The notes: generated by a model from the sequence alone, not told the origin. A stretch of DNA of 15,213 bases from JAUIAI01 sp049680625 (GCA_049680625.1 JBAUID010000069.1:1-15213); one strand, 5' to 3'. Numbered from the stretch's first letter, positions 6,948-14,282 are shown. Made by a program: numbers and translations.

Positions 6948-7967
6948 TTAAGTTGATTGCGCGAAGCCGTGCCTGGAAAACAATTGTCCGTAGGCAAACA
7001 AGCCCAGAGAGCCTCCGGTATGAATAAAAACGATTTTTTCGTCAGACTTTATAACGCCACGCTTTATCAGATCGATCATCCCAGCCAGGCCTTTGCCTGA
7101 ATAAACCGGGTCCAGAAAAATTCCTTCCTGACTCGCGAGCAGATTAATTGCAGCGACCATTTCATCGGTGGGCTGTCCATAACCAGCGCCGACGTAGTCG
7201 TCGTATGCATGAACCATGTCGCGGGGCAATTCACCGCGTACCCCAATCAGTTCGGCAGTTTCAGCCGCCAGACGATGTACGTTGTTGATTTGAACCTCTT
7301 GCTTGGCCCGGACAGAAATACCCGTCACCTCAATGGGCGCGTTCAGTGCGTACAGACCCGCAAGCAGACCCGCCTGAGTCCCAGCACTACCAGTAGCGTG
7401 GACAATGCGGTCGAGCTTCAATCCCATATCATCAGCCTGATAAATCAGTTCCGCTGCGGCGTTTGCATACCCAAGAGCCCCAATCGGATTAGAGCCACCA
7501 CCGGGAATGAAGTACGGCTTTAAGCCACTTGATTTTAATTGTTCAGTCAGTGCGAGCCCGTCGGCATTCATATCCGTGCCGTTGTCGCGAAACTCGTAGT
7601 GACAGTTGAGCATGTCATCAAACAACACGTTACCCGTGTGTTCGTATTGTTCACCCATATTTGTGACACGGCGCTCAAGCAAGGCGTGGCAGGCCATGCC
7701 CAGACGACAGGCCGCTGCCGCCGTCTGGCGAACATGGTTCGACTGGGTGGCACCCTGGGTAACAAGAACATTAGCCCCCTGAGCCATAGCATCAGCCGCC
7801 AGAAACTCGAGCTTGCGCGTTTTATTACCACCCGACGCAAGGCCGGTACAGTCGTCACGCTTTATCCAGATCTCCGGCCCGCCAAGATGTCGGGTGAGGT
7901 TGTCGAGCCGCTCCAGTGGGGTGGGCAGGTGTCCTAGTTTGACTCTTTTAAATCTGGCCAGATGCAT
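6948..7967 (-). CDS. PLP-dependent D-cysteine desulfhydrase / L-cysteate sulfo-lyase family protein (DcyD/CuyA-like)
   Basis: A 339-aa fold-type II PLP enzyme. Conserved parts: KRDDCTGLASGGNKTRKLEF (36-55) with the expected PLP Lys49, the substrate-carboxylate segment TQSNHVRQT (74-82), the phosphate-binding loop ATGSAGTQAG (191-200), and near the C-terminus DPVYSGKGLAGMIDL and FIHTGGSLGLFAY. Length and the MHLARF opening match the DcyD/CuyA group better than ACC deaminase, whose motifs I recall as SIGGIQSNQ and VTGSTQAG. DcyD makes pyruvate, H2S and ammonia from D-cysteine; CuyA makes pyruvate, sulfite and ammonia from L-cysteate. The choice between them is open, and no sulfite exporter gene (CuyZ type) is visible here. 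It is divergent from a LysR gene and 118 bases upstream of the ABC importer, suggesting uptake and cleavage of a related compound. The Shine-Dalgarno (AAGG) is weak. Confidence 0.9.
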   Translation of the reverse strand: MHLARFKRVKLGHLPTPLERLDNLTRHLGGPEIWIKRDDCTGLASGGNKTRKLEFLAADAMAQGANVLVTQGATQSNHVRQTAAAACRLGMACHALLERRVTNMGEQYEHTGNVLFDDMLNCHYEFRDNGTDMNADGLALTEQLKSSGLKPYFIPGGGSNPIGALGYANAAAELIYQADDMGLKLDRIVHATGSAGTQAGLLAGLYALNAPIEVTGISVRAKQEVQINNVHRLAAETAELIGVRGELPRDMVHAYDDYVGAGYGQPTDEMVAAINLLASQEGIFLDPVYSGKGLAGMIDLIKRGVIKSDEKIVFIHTGGSLGLFAYGQLFSRHGFAQST

Positions 7968-8064
7968 TCGTTTTACCTTGTTGGGTATTTAAGCCCTTTG
8001 GGGCCGGGAAAGGCGTTTTGTAGTCCGCTTCGCCTCATCTGTACAATTCAGATTCGACATATGG

Positions 8065-8113
8065 CTATGCCAATTTGACATAGGCATTGATTTATAACGT
8101 TTTTTTGGCATAG
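8065..8113. promoter_or_regulatory. Candidate LysR operator between the PLP-lyase and lysR genes
   Basis: CTATG (8065-8069) and CATAG (8079-8083) form a dyad with a 9-base spacer that also fits the T-N11-A pattern of LysR sites. The extended half-site CTATGCCAA (8065-8073) recurs exactly in reverse complement as TTGGCATAG (8105-8113), ending three bases before the lysR ATG. Two related sites in a 149-base divergent gap are the usual LysR recognition/activation arrangement. A TTGACA (8075-8080) lies inside the dyad. Confidence 0.6.
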
Positions 8114-8116
8114 AAA

Positions 8117-9040
8117 ATGGAATCAAAATGGCTGGAAGACTTCATCAGCCTGGCCCGCACCGGCAGCTTCACCCAAGCCGCCCGCGACAGAAACATCACT
8201 CAGCCGGCCCTCTCACGACGTATCAGGGCGTTAGAGATATGGGCCGGCGCTGACTTAATCGACAGATCCGGCTATCCGGCGCGCCTGTCAGCCGCAGGTG
8301 AAGAATTTCTCGCCGTTGCAAGCGATGTCAATACGACGCTGAACCGGGCGCGCGCCGAACTTCGAAACAAACGCGCCGGCGGACCAACCGCTTACCGATT
8401 TGCCGCCCCACATTCGATTTCGATTCATTTTCTGGCCGGCACACTTCACGAAATGGCAGACACTCTTCCCGACGTAAAAACCCGCATCCTGTCAGACAAC
8501 TTGTACACCTGTTGCCAATACCTGAACGAATCGGCTTGCGACTTTTTGCTTTGTTTCGAACATCCGAACATCGCGGTCAGCCTCGATCCCACGCGCTTCG
8601 TTCGAACCGCACTGACCCAGGATCGATTGATTCCCGTGTGTTGCCCATCAAGTGATAAAAGCCCGCAACCCCGATGGCAACTGGGCTCTGCAAAACACCG
8701 TGTCTTGCCGGTACTCGGCTATTCTGAAGGCGTGTTTTTCGAATCGGTAGTCACCAGCATGATTAAAAACCGCAACGACGCACTTCGAATTCGACACGTG
8801 GATGCGCTTTCCGAGGTTCTAAAACGCCTTGCCATCCGTGGCGCAGGCGTCGCCTGGCTTCCCGAAAGCTCAATTCGCGACGAACTTCGTGATGGTCGAT
8901 TATTACCTGCTGTATCGGCGGGAGACGACAGTTGGACTGCACCATTGACACTATGCCTTTATACGGACCCCAGCCAGCTCGACAAAAATGGTCGTCAGAT
9001 TTGGATTTGGATCACAGAGAACAGTACAAAGCTTCAGTGA
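8117..9040 (+). CDS. LysR-family transcriptional regulator
   Basis: A 307-aa DNA-binding regulator of normal LysR length. The winged helix-turn-helix lies at about residues 4-62, with SFTQAARDRNITQPALSRRI (17-36) as the clear recognition segment. The remainder is the two-lobed substrate-binding effector domain, including PVCCPSS and the LPESSIRDEL stretch late in the protein. It is divergent from the DcyD/CuyA-like gene, so an inducer related to that enzyme's substrate is the natural guess. The ATG at 8117 has no recognisable Shine-Dalgarno: the preceding bases are a T-run and an operator half-site, so the mRNA could be leaderless or weakly translated. No other in-frame start fits the conserved N-terminus. 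Confidence 0.95.
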   Translation: MESKWLEDFISLARTGSFTQAARDRNITQPALSRRIRALEIWAGADLIDRSGYPARLSAAGEEFLAVASDVNTTLNRARAELRNKRAGGPTAYRFAAPHSISIHFLAGTLHEMADTLPDVKTRILSDNLYTCCQYLNESACDFLLCFEHPNIAVSLDPTRFVRTALTQDRLIPVCCPSSDKSPQPRWQLGSAKHRVLPVLGYSEGVFFESVVTSMIKNRNDALRIRHVDALSEVLKRLAIRGAGVAWLPESSIRDELRDGRLLPAVSAGDDSWTAPLTLCLYTDPSQLDKNGRQIWIWITENSTKLQ

Positions 9041-9360
9041 CCCGAAAAAACCGACTGTCAAGATAGTCAACAATGCCCGCAGGTGACGCTGGTGCAAGGT
9101 ATTTTAAATTGGACCAGCCACGACTCATTGTCGGCACAAAAACGGTATTGTTTATCTGTAACAGTGAAAAGATTGCCGCCCACCGAAGTGGCGTCCCGGT
9201 AATCGGAGCCGGACTTGCCGGATTTTGCGGCTTACACATTGACGACAAAGTGCATCAGGCCCACATTCTTTAACTACCGTCTGCTGTAAGGTCGCGCTTG
9301 CCGAACTCGACGCATGTAATACCGCCCTTTTAGCGCCTCTCATTGCTCAGTGGCAGTTAG
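9041..9360. other. Gap after lysR without a convincing gene; possible gene remnant
   Basis: No intact gene with a ribosome binding site is seen. On the plus strand a 66-codon frame (9073-9273, containing VPVIGAGLAGF) ends at a stop, while an adjacent frame is open from 9243 to 9425 (containing VALAELDACNTALLAPL). The two together look like protein sequence interrupted by a frameshift, but I cannot assign a family. The overlapping minus-strand frame (9012-9248) looks like a shadow. No terminator hairpin for lysR was found. Confidence 0.3.
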
Positions 9361-9645
9361 ATGACGAACCCCGACAACCAGTTAGCCCGGACCGGTTTGT
9401 CGAGATCAAAAATACTCAGCCTGCGTGACACCAGCGACCAATGGATCGAACAGTTGCAATTCGCATTGCCAGCCTATGATGCCGGAACCGAAGTCGATAG
9501 CAAACTTTCCAATAATAGGCCTGCCTCTGTGCCGCAAGAAGTGATGGCACGTCTTAATGGCACCCTCGCTGACAACCCGGACTCTATTGATGGCTTTGTT
9601 GGCGAAAATTTTCTTGCCAGCGTTCAACCAGTACGAGTCCGATAA
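9361..9645 (+). CDS. Doubtful 94-aa hypothetical protein
   Basis: An open frame of 94 aa with residues such as PQEVMARLNGTLADNPDSI and a hydrophilic, helix-rich composition. I do not recognise it. It ends 29 bases before the DUF3179 gene on the same strand. Against it: there is no good Shine-Dalgarno, another plus-strand frame stays open over its first 65 bases, and a 97-codon frame is open on the opposite strand. It may be a small real gene, or part of a decayed gene starting further upstream in the same frame. No membrane segment or signal peptide is visible. Confidence 0.3.
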   Translation: MTNPDNQLARTGLSRSKILSLRDTSDQWIEQLQFALPAYDAGTEVDSKLSNNRPASVPQEVMARLNGTLADNPDSIDGFVGENFLASVQPVRVR

Positions 9646-9674
9646 CATCAACACACGATTGACCGGAGGTTGAG

Positions 9675-11228
9675 ATGCGCAAACTAAACGAACCACCACG
9701 CGTCAGCACCCGCGTACTTACAGTGCCAAACCAAACAGCCAACGGATTCGCCGCCAAACTCCAATTGAGATTTTTTATTTTTTTCAGAAATTTCGCAGTC
9801 GCCATAGTTGCTGGCGCGTTTGCAACCGCAGCAGTCGCGCAGTCGATAGTTGATCAATCAACGGTTGAACCTCGGAAGCCAGGAACCACCAAGTTACAAG
9901 CGCGAAGTAAAAACGCCCCCCCGGATTTTCGAATATTATTTCTCACCCTCTTGATCGAGGCCGGATCTGAAAACTCGCGAGACGCTCTACAGACGATCAC
10001 GACCCACTGGCAGGACAATATCGCGCCGATGGCTATCGAAGTCACAAATTTTCTGCGCCCGGGTGATGTGGAGCGACAGTTAAACGCGCTGATCAACCGG
10101 TCGTTGTTGAAATCTACGGCATCATTACCCGGCTCGACGGGTAGCACGATCAACGATCACTACTACCGACTGTGGAACCAGAACATTAAGCCATACAACG
10201 GCTATGCCGACTTCAAAGCCGACATGTACCGACTGATTGATCCACGCTTTGAATATTATTTCCGCGACCGACAGGAAACCGCCACGATCCGCCTTGATGA
10301 GATCCGCTGGGGTGGTGTCCGTCAAGACGGTATCCCGCCCCTACGCAACCCGAGCATGATCCCGGCGGCACAAGCCAGCTATCTGGACGATACGAATATT
10401 GTTTTTGGTATCGAAATCAATGGCGATGCACGAGCGTATCCGAAGCGCATCCTGGCATGGCACGAAATGTTTACCGACTCAATTGGAGGCGTGCCAATTG
10501 CCGGTGTCTATTGCACCTTGTGTGGCGCGGTTATTCCATTTCGAACCGAGGTAAACGGGCAGTCTTACCAACTTGGTACCAGCGGTTTTCTGTATCGGTC
10601 GAACAAATTAATGTATGACAAGGCAACGCAGTCGCTGTGGAGTACAACCCGCGGTGAGCCGGTTCTTGGGCCGCTGGCAGGAAAGGGGATTACCCTTCCC
10701 TTTGAGAGCGTTGTCACGACGACATGGGGGGCCTGGCGTAAACGCCATCCGGAGACATCTGTCTTATCACTCGATACCGGGCACGAACGAAACTACGGCG
10801 AAGGTGTGGCCTACGCGGCGTATTTTGGCTCCGACAAGCTGATGTTTAACACACCGTTCAACGACACCCGGCTGGCCAACAAGCATGAGGTTTTAGCCCT
10901 GCGATTCGCTGCAGCACCCGATCAACAACTGGCAATTGATACCGACTTCCTGTCAAAGAATCCGCTCTATGCCGGGCAAATTGGATTGCAGCGTTTTGTT
11001 GTGTTAACGGACACATCCGGGGCGAACCGGGTTTACGACCCTGGCGATGTTCGGTTTCGGCACTTTAATGGTGCATCCACGGCAACCGATGATGAAGGTA
11101 ACCAATGGACGGTTCACGAATCATGGCTGCAAAACAATGCCGGCATGCGACTCGCGCGGCTGCCGTATCACCGGGCGTTTTGGTTCGGCTGGCGGGCGGC
11201 ATTTCCGGATACACAGTTGATAAGGTAG
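9675..11228 (+). CDS. Exported DUF3179 domain-containing protein
   Basis: A 517-aa protein of unknown function. GGAGG (9665-9669) lies five bases before the ATG. Residues 31-56 give a hydrophobic stretch ending AAVAQS, a likely signal-peptide cleavage region, preceded by an unusually long polar stretch of 30 residues. Residues about 200-510 match the DUF3179 family: NIVFGIEINGDARAYPKRIL (241-260), the Cys pair in YCTLCGAVIPF (280 and 283), GTSGFLYRSNKLMYD (301-315) and LWSTTRGEPVLGPL. The conserved CxxCG hints at metal or redox chemistry, but no activity is established for the family to my knowledge. Residues 80-200, with ENSRDALQTITTHWQDN, are less familiar and may be a separate helical domain. 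It stands between gene remnants, so neighbours give no functional clue. Confidence 0.92.
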   Translation: MRKLNEPPRVSTRVLTVPNQTANGFAAKLQLRFFIFFRNFAVAIVAGAFATAAVAQSIVDQSTVEPRKPGTTKLQARSKNAPPDFRILFLTLLIEAGSENSRDALQTITTHWQDNIAPMAIEVTNFLRPGDVERQLNALINRSLLKSTASLPGSTGSTINDHYYRLWNQNIKPYNGYADFKADMYRLIDPRFEYYFRDRQETATIRLDEIRWGGVRQDGIPPLRNPSMIPAAQASYLDDTNIVFGIEINGDARAYPKRILAWHEMFTDSIGGVPIAGVYCTLCGAVIPFRTEVNGQSYQLGTSGFLYRSNKLMYDKATQSLWSTTRGEPVLGPLAGKGITLPFESVVTTTWGAWRKRHPETSVLSLDTGHERNYGEGVAYAAYFGSDKLMFNTPFNDTRLANKHEVLALRFAAAPDQQLAIDTDFLSKNPLYAGQIGLQRFVVLTDTSGANRVYDPGDVRFRHFNGASTATDDEGNQWTVHESWLQNNAGMRLARLPYHRAFWFGWRAAFPDTQLIR

Positions 11229-11298
11229 GCGACCAAAACAAGAGGCCCGGCTGTTGTTGGCAGGCCGTTGCGATCTGTTATCTCGGTAAACGATACTA

Positions 11299-11625
11299 TT
11301 GATCGCATTCAACCTGATAGTGCTGCACAGTGACGGCGGCAGTGAACAATTCTTGTCCGAAATGTCCAGCGCGCCAGCGTACGAAGCGCGCCATCTGAGT
11401 ACGGAAAGTATTTATGAATATGGCTCACGGGTTGGTGTCTGGCGAATGCTCCGTGAGTTTGAGCGCCGCGGCCTGCCGCTCACCATGTTTGCTGTTGGTA
11501 TGGCACTTGAGCGTAATCCAGAGGTGGCATTGGCATGCGCTGAATTAGGGCATGAAATTGCCTGTCATGGCTGGCGCTGGATTTCTTACCAGGATGTTGA
11601 CGAAACCGCCCGGTCTGGTCGATGA
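11299..11625 (+). pseudogene. Truncated PuuE-type polysaccharide deacetylase (allantoinase-like) remnant
   Basis: About 105 codons match an internal N-terminal part of the NodB/polysaccharide-deacetylase family called PuuE or putative allantoinase. Clear landmarks are ESIYEYGSRVGVWRMLREF, LPLTMFAVGMALERNPEVA and GHEIACHGWRWISYQDVDE. An intact member is about 300 aa. Here the first 40-50 residues are missing: an in-frame TAA at 11287 precedes the only nearby start (TTG, 11299). The family's early metal-site region reads LHSDGGSE rather than the usual NYEEGGE type. After DVDE the frame runs into unrelated residues and stops at 11625, so about two thirds of the enzyme, including its C-terminal motifs, is gone. 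A different frame (to about 11680) stays open over the junction. Deletion plus frameshift is the simplest reading. Confidence 0.75.
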
Positions 11626-11669
11626 GATAGCCGTTATTCGCCTGCGTGCGGCTGGCCTGATGCCGCGTT

Positions 11670-12449
11670 TTAAAGTTTGACTCTTTCAACCGCGGCACTA
11701 CCTACACCATCAAACTCCACCTCGGCAATACTGGCTTCATTGAGCTCGACCAGACCTAACCAACTGCCGGTTGTTACGACATCACCTGCTCTCAACGGCA
11801 ATCCAACTGCCGCTGCATGCCGCGCCAACCACGGTAAGGCGAACATCGGGTCGCCGCAGGGGTGGGCACCGCGCGCTTCGGCAATCAAGCGACCATCGAT
11901 TCGCAACCGGCAATCGATCGTGGACCAGTCCGGCGACCATTCTCTCACCCATTGGCCTAATACCAGGCTGTGATGTAAGCCCTGGTCCGCGAGCTTGAGT
12001 AACGGGTCCAGCGTCATCGCATCACGAAAACGGCTACTGACCATCTCGATCGACACGCAAACCGCATCCACCTCTACTTGTGCAGGCTGACCAGAACTTG
12101 TTGTTACGCCGCCGATACGCAACGCGATTTCCGCTTCAACCCCCAGAAAAGGTAGTTGCCCTGGGTCAGTCCTGCCCGGTGAATCGGAGACTCCGTGCGC
12201 CCACAGAAAGGCGGCGTTGGGTTGTGCAGTGACACTGGCCGCACCAACCTTCCAGGCGCGTGACTCGGTTTCTACGGACCAACCCATCTGGCGGGCAACC
12301 GCTTGCTGAATCTCGTAGGCCTGGTTGGCATTTGCCGGAACAGGCACCGAACCGGCATCCAGCGCCCGCCCCGATTGCCACGCCGACACGAGCAGCCCAG
12401 AGAGCGTGTCGGCCGCACCTGTTGTATCGGTCGTTTTTCGCTTTGTCAT
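11670..12449 (-). CDS. 2-keto-4-pentenoate hydratase / fumarylacetoacetate hydrolase superfamily protein (MhpD-like)
   Basis: A 259-aa enzyme close to the usual length of MhpD/HpcG hydratases and 4-oxalocrotonate decarboxylases. Visible elements: AYEIQQAVARQ (44-54), WKVG with Lys67, the metal-ligand segment FLGVEAEIAL (101-110) with Glu105 and Glu107, a third likely ligand Glu135 in SIEMV, LADQGLHHSLVLG (153-165), and the C-terminal AGDVVTTGSW (221-230). These enzymes add water to, or decarboxylate, 2-oxo-4-enoates made by meta-cleavage of aromatic compounds. No other meta-cleavage gene is near, so the substrate is uncertain. The Shine-Dalgarno is weak. The stop lies about 45 bases from the end of the convergent deacetylase remnant. 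A 21-bp palindrome sits 88 bases upstream of the start. Confidence 0.88.
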   Translation of the reverse strand: MTKRKTTDTTGAADTLSGLLVSAWQSGRALDAGSVPVPANANQAYEIQQAVARQMGWSVETESRAWKVGAASVTAQPNAAFLWAHGVSDSPGRTDPGQLPFLGVEAEIALRIGGVTTSSGQPAQVEVDAVCVSIEMVSSRFRDAMTLDPLLKLADQGLHHSLVLGQWVREWSPDWSTIDCRLRIDGRLIAEARGAHPCGDPMFALPWLARHAAAVGLPLRAGDVVTTGSWLGLVELNEASIAEVEFDGVGSAAVERVKL

Positions 12450-12536
12450 TGTCGTTTTCGCCTGATGTTTTTAACTGGTTTAAGTCGGAGACGTGCAGGA
12501 GTGTGAAGCCTGTGCATTGTTTATGTTCGCCATCGG

Positions 12537-12557
12537 ACTGACATCGAAACTGTCAGT
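12537..12557. promoter_or_regulatory. Palindrome upstream of the hydratase gene, operator-like
   Basis: ACTGACA (12537-12543) and TGTCAGT (12551-12557) are perfect 7-bp inverted arms around a 7-base spacer. No T-run follows on either strand, arguing against a terminator. The position, 88 bases before the minus-strand hydratase start, fits a repressor or activator site. No regulator gene adjoins it. Confidence 0.45.
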
Positions 12558-12827
12558 GAATCGAACACGAAGACTACTACCAATTCGAATAAGACAGCAT
12601 GGGTTAGTTCACTTGTACTGAGGTTAATCAATTTGAATGTAGAACTTCTATTTGCGATGCGTTTTGATTCGATATGGTGCAATTTTTTCGACAAACTTAA
12701 ATCAAGCATGACCTTTTTGGATAGCAGACTTAAAAGTAAATAATTGGAATAATTCTGCAAGCGAAGCAACAATGCCTTTGACTATCAGGTACTGCTTCAT
12801 ACATTTACTCGCTGTTGATACAACCCC
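12558..12827. other. AT-rich intergenic stretch
   Basis: No convincing gene. By hand count, 62 of the 180 bases from 12601 to 12780 are G or C (34%), clearly below the neighbouring genes. A possible sigma-70 promoter for the plus-strand gene at 12828 is TTGACT (12778-12783) and TACATT (12800-12805) with a 16-base spacer. An 83-codon minus-strand frame (12521-12772) has no ribosome site and no protein-like character. Confidence 0.5.
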
Positions 12828-13547
12828 ATGATCCATACCAGAACCATCCGAAGCAAACGAGCACACGCCAATGCAATAGCGTACTTCGAAGTCATTGATC
12901 GGGATTTTTTGTATCACCAATCTGACGACGCCATCGCTAACCGGGTACGACAACACCTGAAACCCGAATGGATCGAATCTGAACAAGCACCCGCCATCGT
13001 GACCAATATCGGCTTTGTGACGATGGCCATCCTGCCGACTCGCGCCACTTGTATCGAAGATTTAATTGTTGTGCCCGGAGTCGATGACCAAGGCCACCGG
13101 GGCTTGCTGGTGATCAGCGACGGCCACTTGCCTTTTCACAGCCTGGCGCTAGATGCTGACCACGCCATCGCTGAAACGAAAGCAGCCCACCAACGCGCAG
13201 AGAAGTTGGTCGAACATTACGGCGGCAGACATAGTTTACGGATTGCAGCCCGGACAGCCCCATGGCATTTGGTTATCAAACCAACGGACATCGAAGATGC
13301 CGGCCTTTGCGCATGGGGTGTATCCAGTTTTCTTCGCCGCACACGCTTAAGACCTATTGCGATGTCTGTCGGGCTGCCTCGTGTTGTTTTGCGCTTCGCC
13401 GGCGCCTACGGTGACCGCCTTACCGCGTCAGCCTTAGTTCGCCAGGCCAACCCGTCTATACCGACTCGAATTCGACAAGCGACCAGCGAGTTACCCCCAA
13501 CGCCTGATGCGTCTTCCGCATCACACCAATCAAACAATTGCGGCTGA
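12828..13547 (+). CDS. Unrecognised 239-aa protein
   Basis: I do not recognise the family. The frame is open from ATG 12828 with a candidate promoter just upstream but no Shine-Dalgarno. Residues about 50-165 look protein-like, with strands and helices such as IVTNIGFVTMAIL, CIEDLIVVPGVDD, GLLVISDGHLPFHSLALDAD and KAAHQRAEKLVEHYGG. There is no signal peptide or long membrane helix. The last 70 residues are arginine-, proline- and serine-rich and less convincing, so the gene may be frameshifted near 13320 or end in a degenerate tail. It stands alone, with AT-rich DNA upstream and a gene-poor stretch downstream. Confidence 0.5.
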   Translation: MIHTRTIRSKRAHANAIAYFEVIDRDFLYHQSDDAIANRVRQHLKPEWIESEQAPAIVTNIGFVTMAILPTRATCIEDLIVVPGVDDQGHRGLLVISDGHLPFHSLALDADHAIAETKAAHQRAEKLVEHYGGRHSLRIAARTAPWHLVIKPTDIEDAGLCAWGVSSFLRRTRLRPIAMSVGLPRVVLRFAGAYGDRLTASALVRQANPSIPTRIRQATSELPPTPDASSASHQSNNCG

Positions 13548-13847
13548 CGACGGCCTCGTGCACTTCGGGCGCCATGTCAGAAACTCTGTCAGGCGTTGTT
13601 CAAGAACCGATCTGAGCCTCCCCCACCGCGATACTAATCTCTTCGCTACTGACCTTTCCGTCTTCAAGCAAGCGATTATGAAAAATGCCGGTCCGCGCCG
13701 CTACGGTCAGGCAACGCCGTACCGTTAGCAATTCCATTCAACTTCGGCTCAGCGCTTAAGGCACAAACCCTTTCGATAGAGTGGATAACAGTAGTCACAC
13801 TATGTTGCTACCACGCCCCTGAATGGCATGAATTCCCGTGCGAACGA
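13548..13847. other. Stretch without a convincing gene
   Basis: Three short competing frames overlap here: plus-strand 13507-13728 (73 aa), and a minus-strand frame from ATG 13735-13737 to TGA 13600-13602 (45 aa, with AARTGIFHNRLLEDGKVSS) that continues open beyond its stop. The minus-strand peptide looks protein-like and might be the relic of a larger gene, but none has a ribosome site or recognisable family. No clear terminator for the convergent VOC gene was found. Confidence 0.3.
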
Positions 13848-14225
13848 TCAAGCCAGTGAATGCAGGCCAACTTTATTACCCTCGGTGTCAATGAAGTGAG
13901 CAAAAAACCCAAAATTGTTGCCGATGTCAGTTTTAGGTACGGCGATAGTCCCTCCGGCTGCTTCAACCCGGGACAAAACTGGTGCAAGATCGTCACCACC
14001 GTTGAGATAAACAATTGTGCCGCTTGCGCTTGGCCTACTGTTTTCGTCGTGAACGATTGCCCCGCCCACTGCACTCGGGTCGGTTGACAAGAATCCCATG
14101 GTAATCGGACCCATTGCCATCGGTTCGATCTGGCGACCCAGCACAACTTGATAAAAACCTTTAGCCCGCTCGAAGTCGGTTACCGGAATCTCGAACCAAC
14201 TGATTGTATTTGTTGCCTCGGACAT
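13848..14225 (-). CDS. VOC family (glyoxalase-like) protein
   Basis: A 125-aa single-module vicinal-oxygen-chelate protein. I use the ATG at 14223-14225 because AAGGAG lies upstream and the protein then begins SEATNTISWFEIPVTDFERA, the usual first strand. The frame could be extended 72 codons upstream, but that would run across the divergent promoter region. Typical landmarks are ERAKGFYQVVLG (19-30), GGAIVHD (54-60), GTIVYLNGGDDL (69-80), VEAAGGTIAVPKTDIG (87-102) and the C-terminal FFAHFIDTEGNKVGLHS. The family includes glyoxalases, dioxygenases, fosfomycin/bleomycin resistance proteins and many uncharacterised cytoplasmic proteins; this subgroup has no defined reaction that I can name. It is divergent from a small exported-protein gene, with 141 bases between. 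Confidence 0.9.
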   Translation of the reverse strand: MSEATNTISWFEIPVTDFERAKGFYQVVLGRQIEPMAMGPITMGFLSTDPSAVGGAIVHDENSRPSASGTIVYLNGGDDLAPVLSRVEAAGGTIAVPKTDIGNNFGFFAHFIDTEGNKVGLHSLA

Positions 14226-14282
14226 CACACTCTCCTTGTCAGTGAATTGGTATGTATCAGGCAAACCTACCACACAGAGGGG

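Noticed and set aside
8075..8098. lysR promoter TTGACA ... TATAAC
   Set aside because: The spacer is only 12 bases, too short for a sigma-70 promoter; the TTGACA is reported only as part of the operator region.
9012..9248. Minus-strand 78-codon frame
   Set aside because: It overlaps the end of lysR, has no ribosome site and no family resemblance.
12521..12772. Minus-strand 83-codon frame in the AT-rich gap
   Set aside because: Composition is typical of a random AT-rich frame (Ser/Leu-rich), with no ribosome site.
13848..14225. Bleomycin/fosfomycin resistance gene
   Set aside because: Only general VOC-family features are visible; nothing specific to a resistance enzyme can be pointed to.
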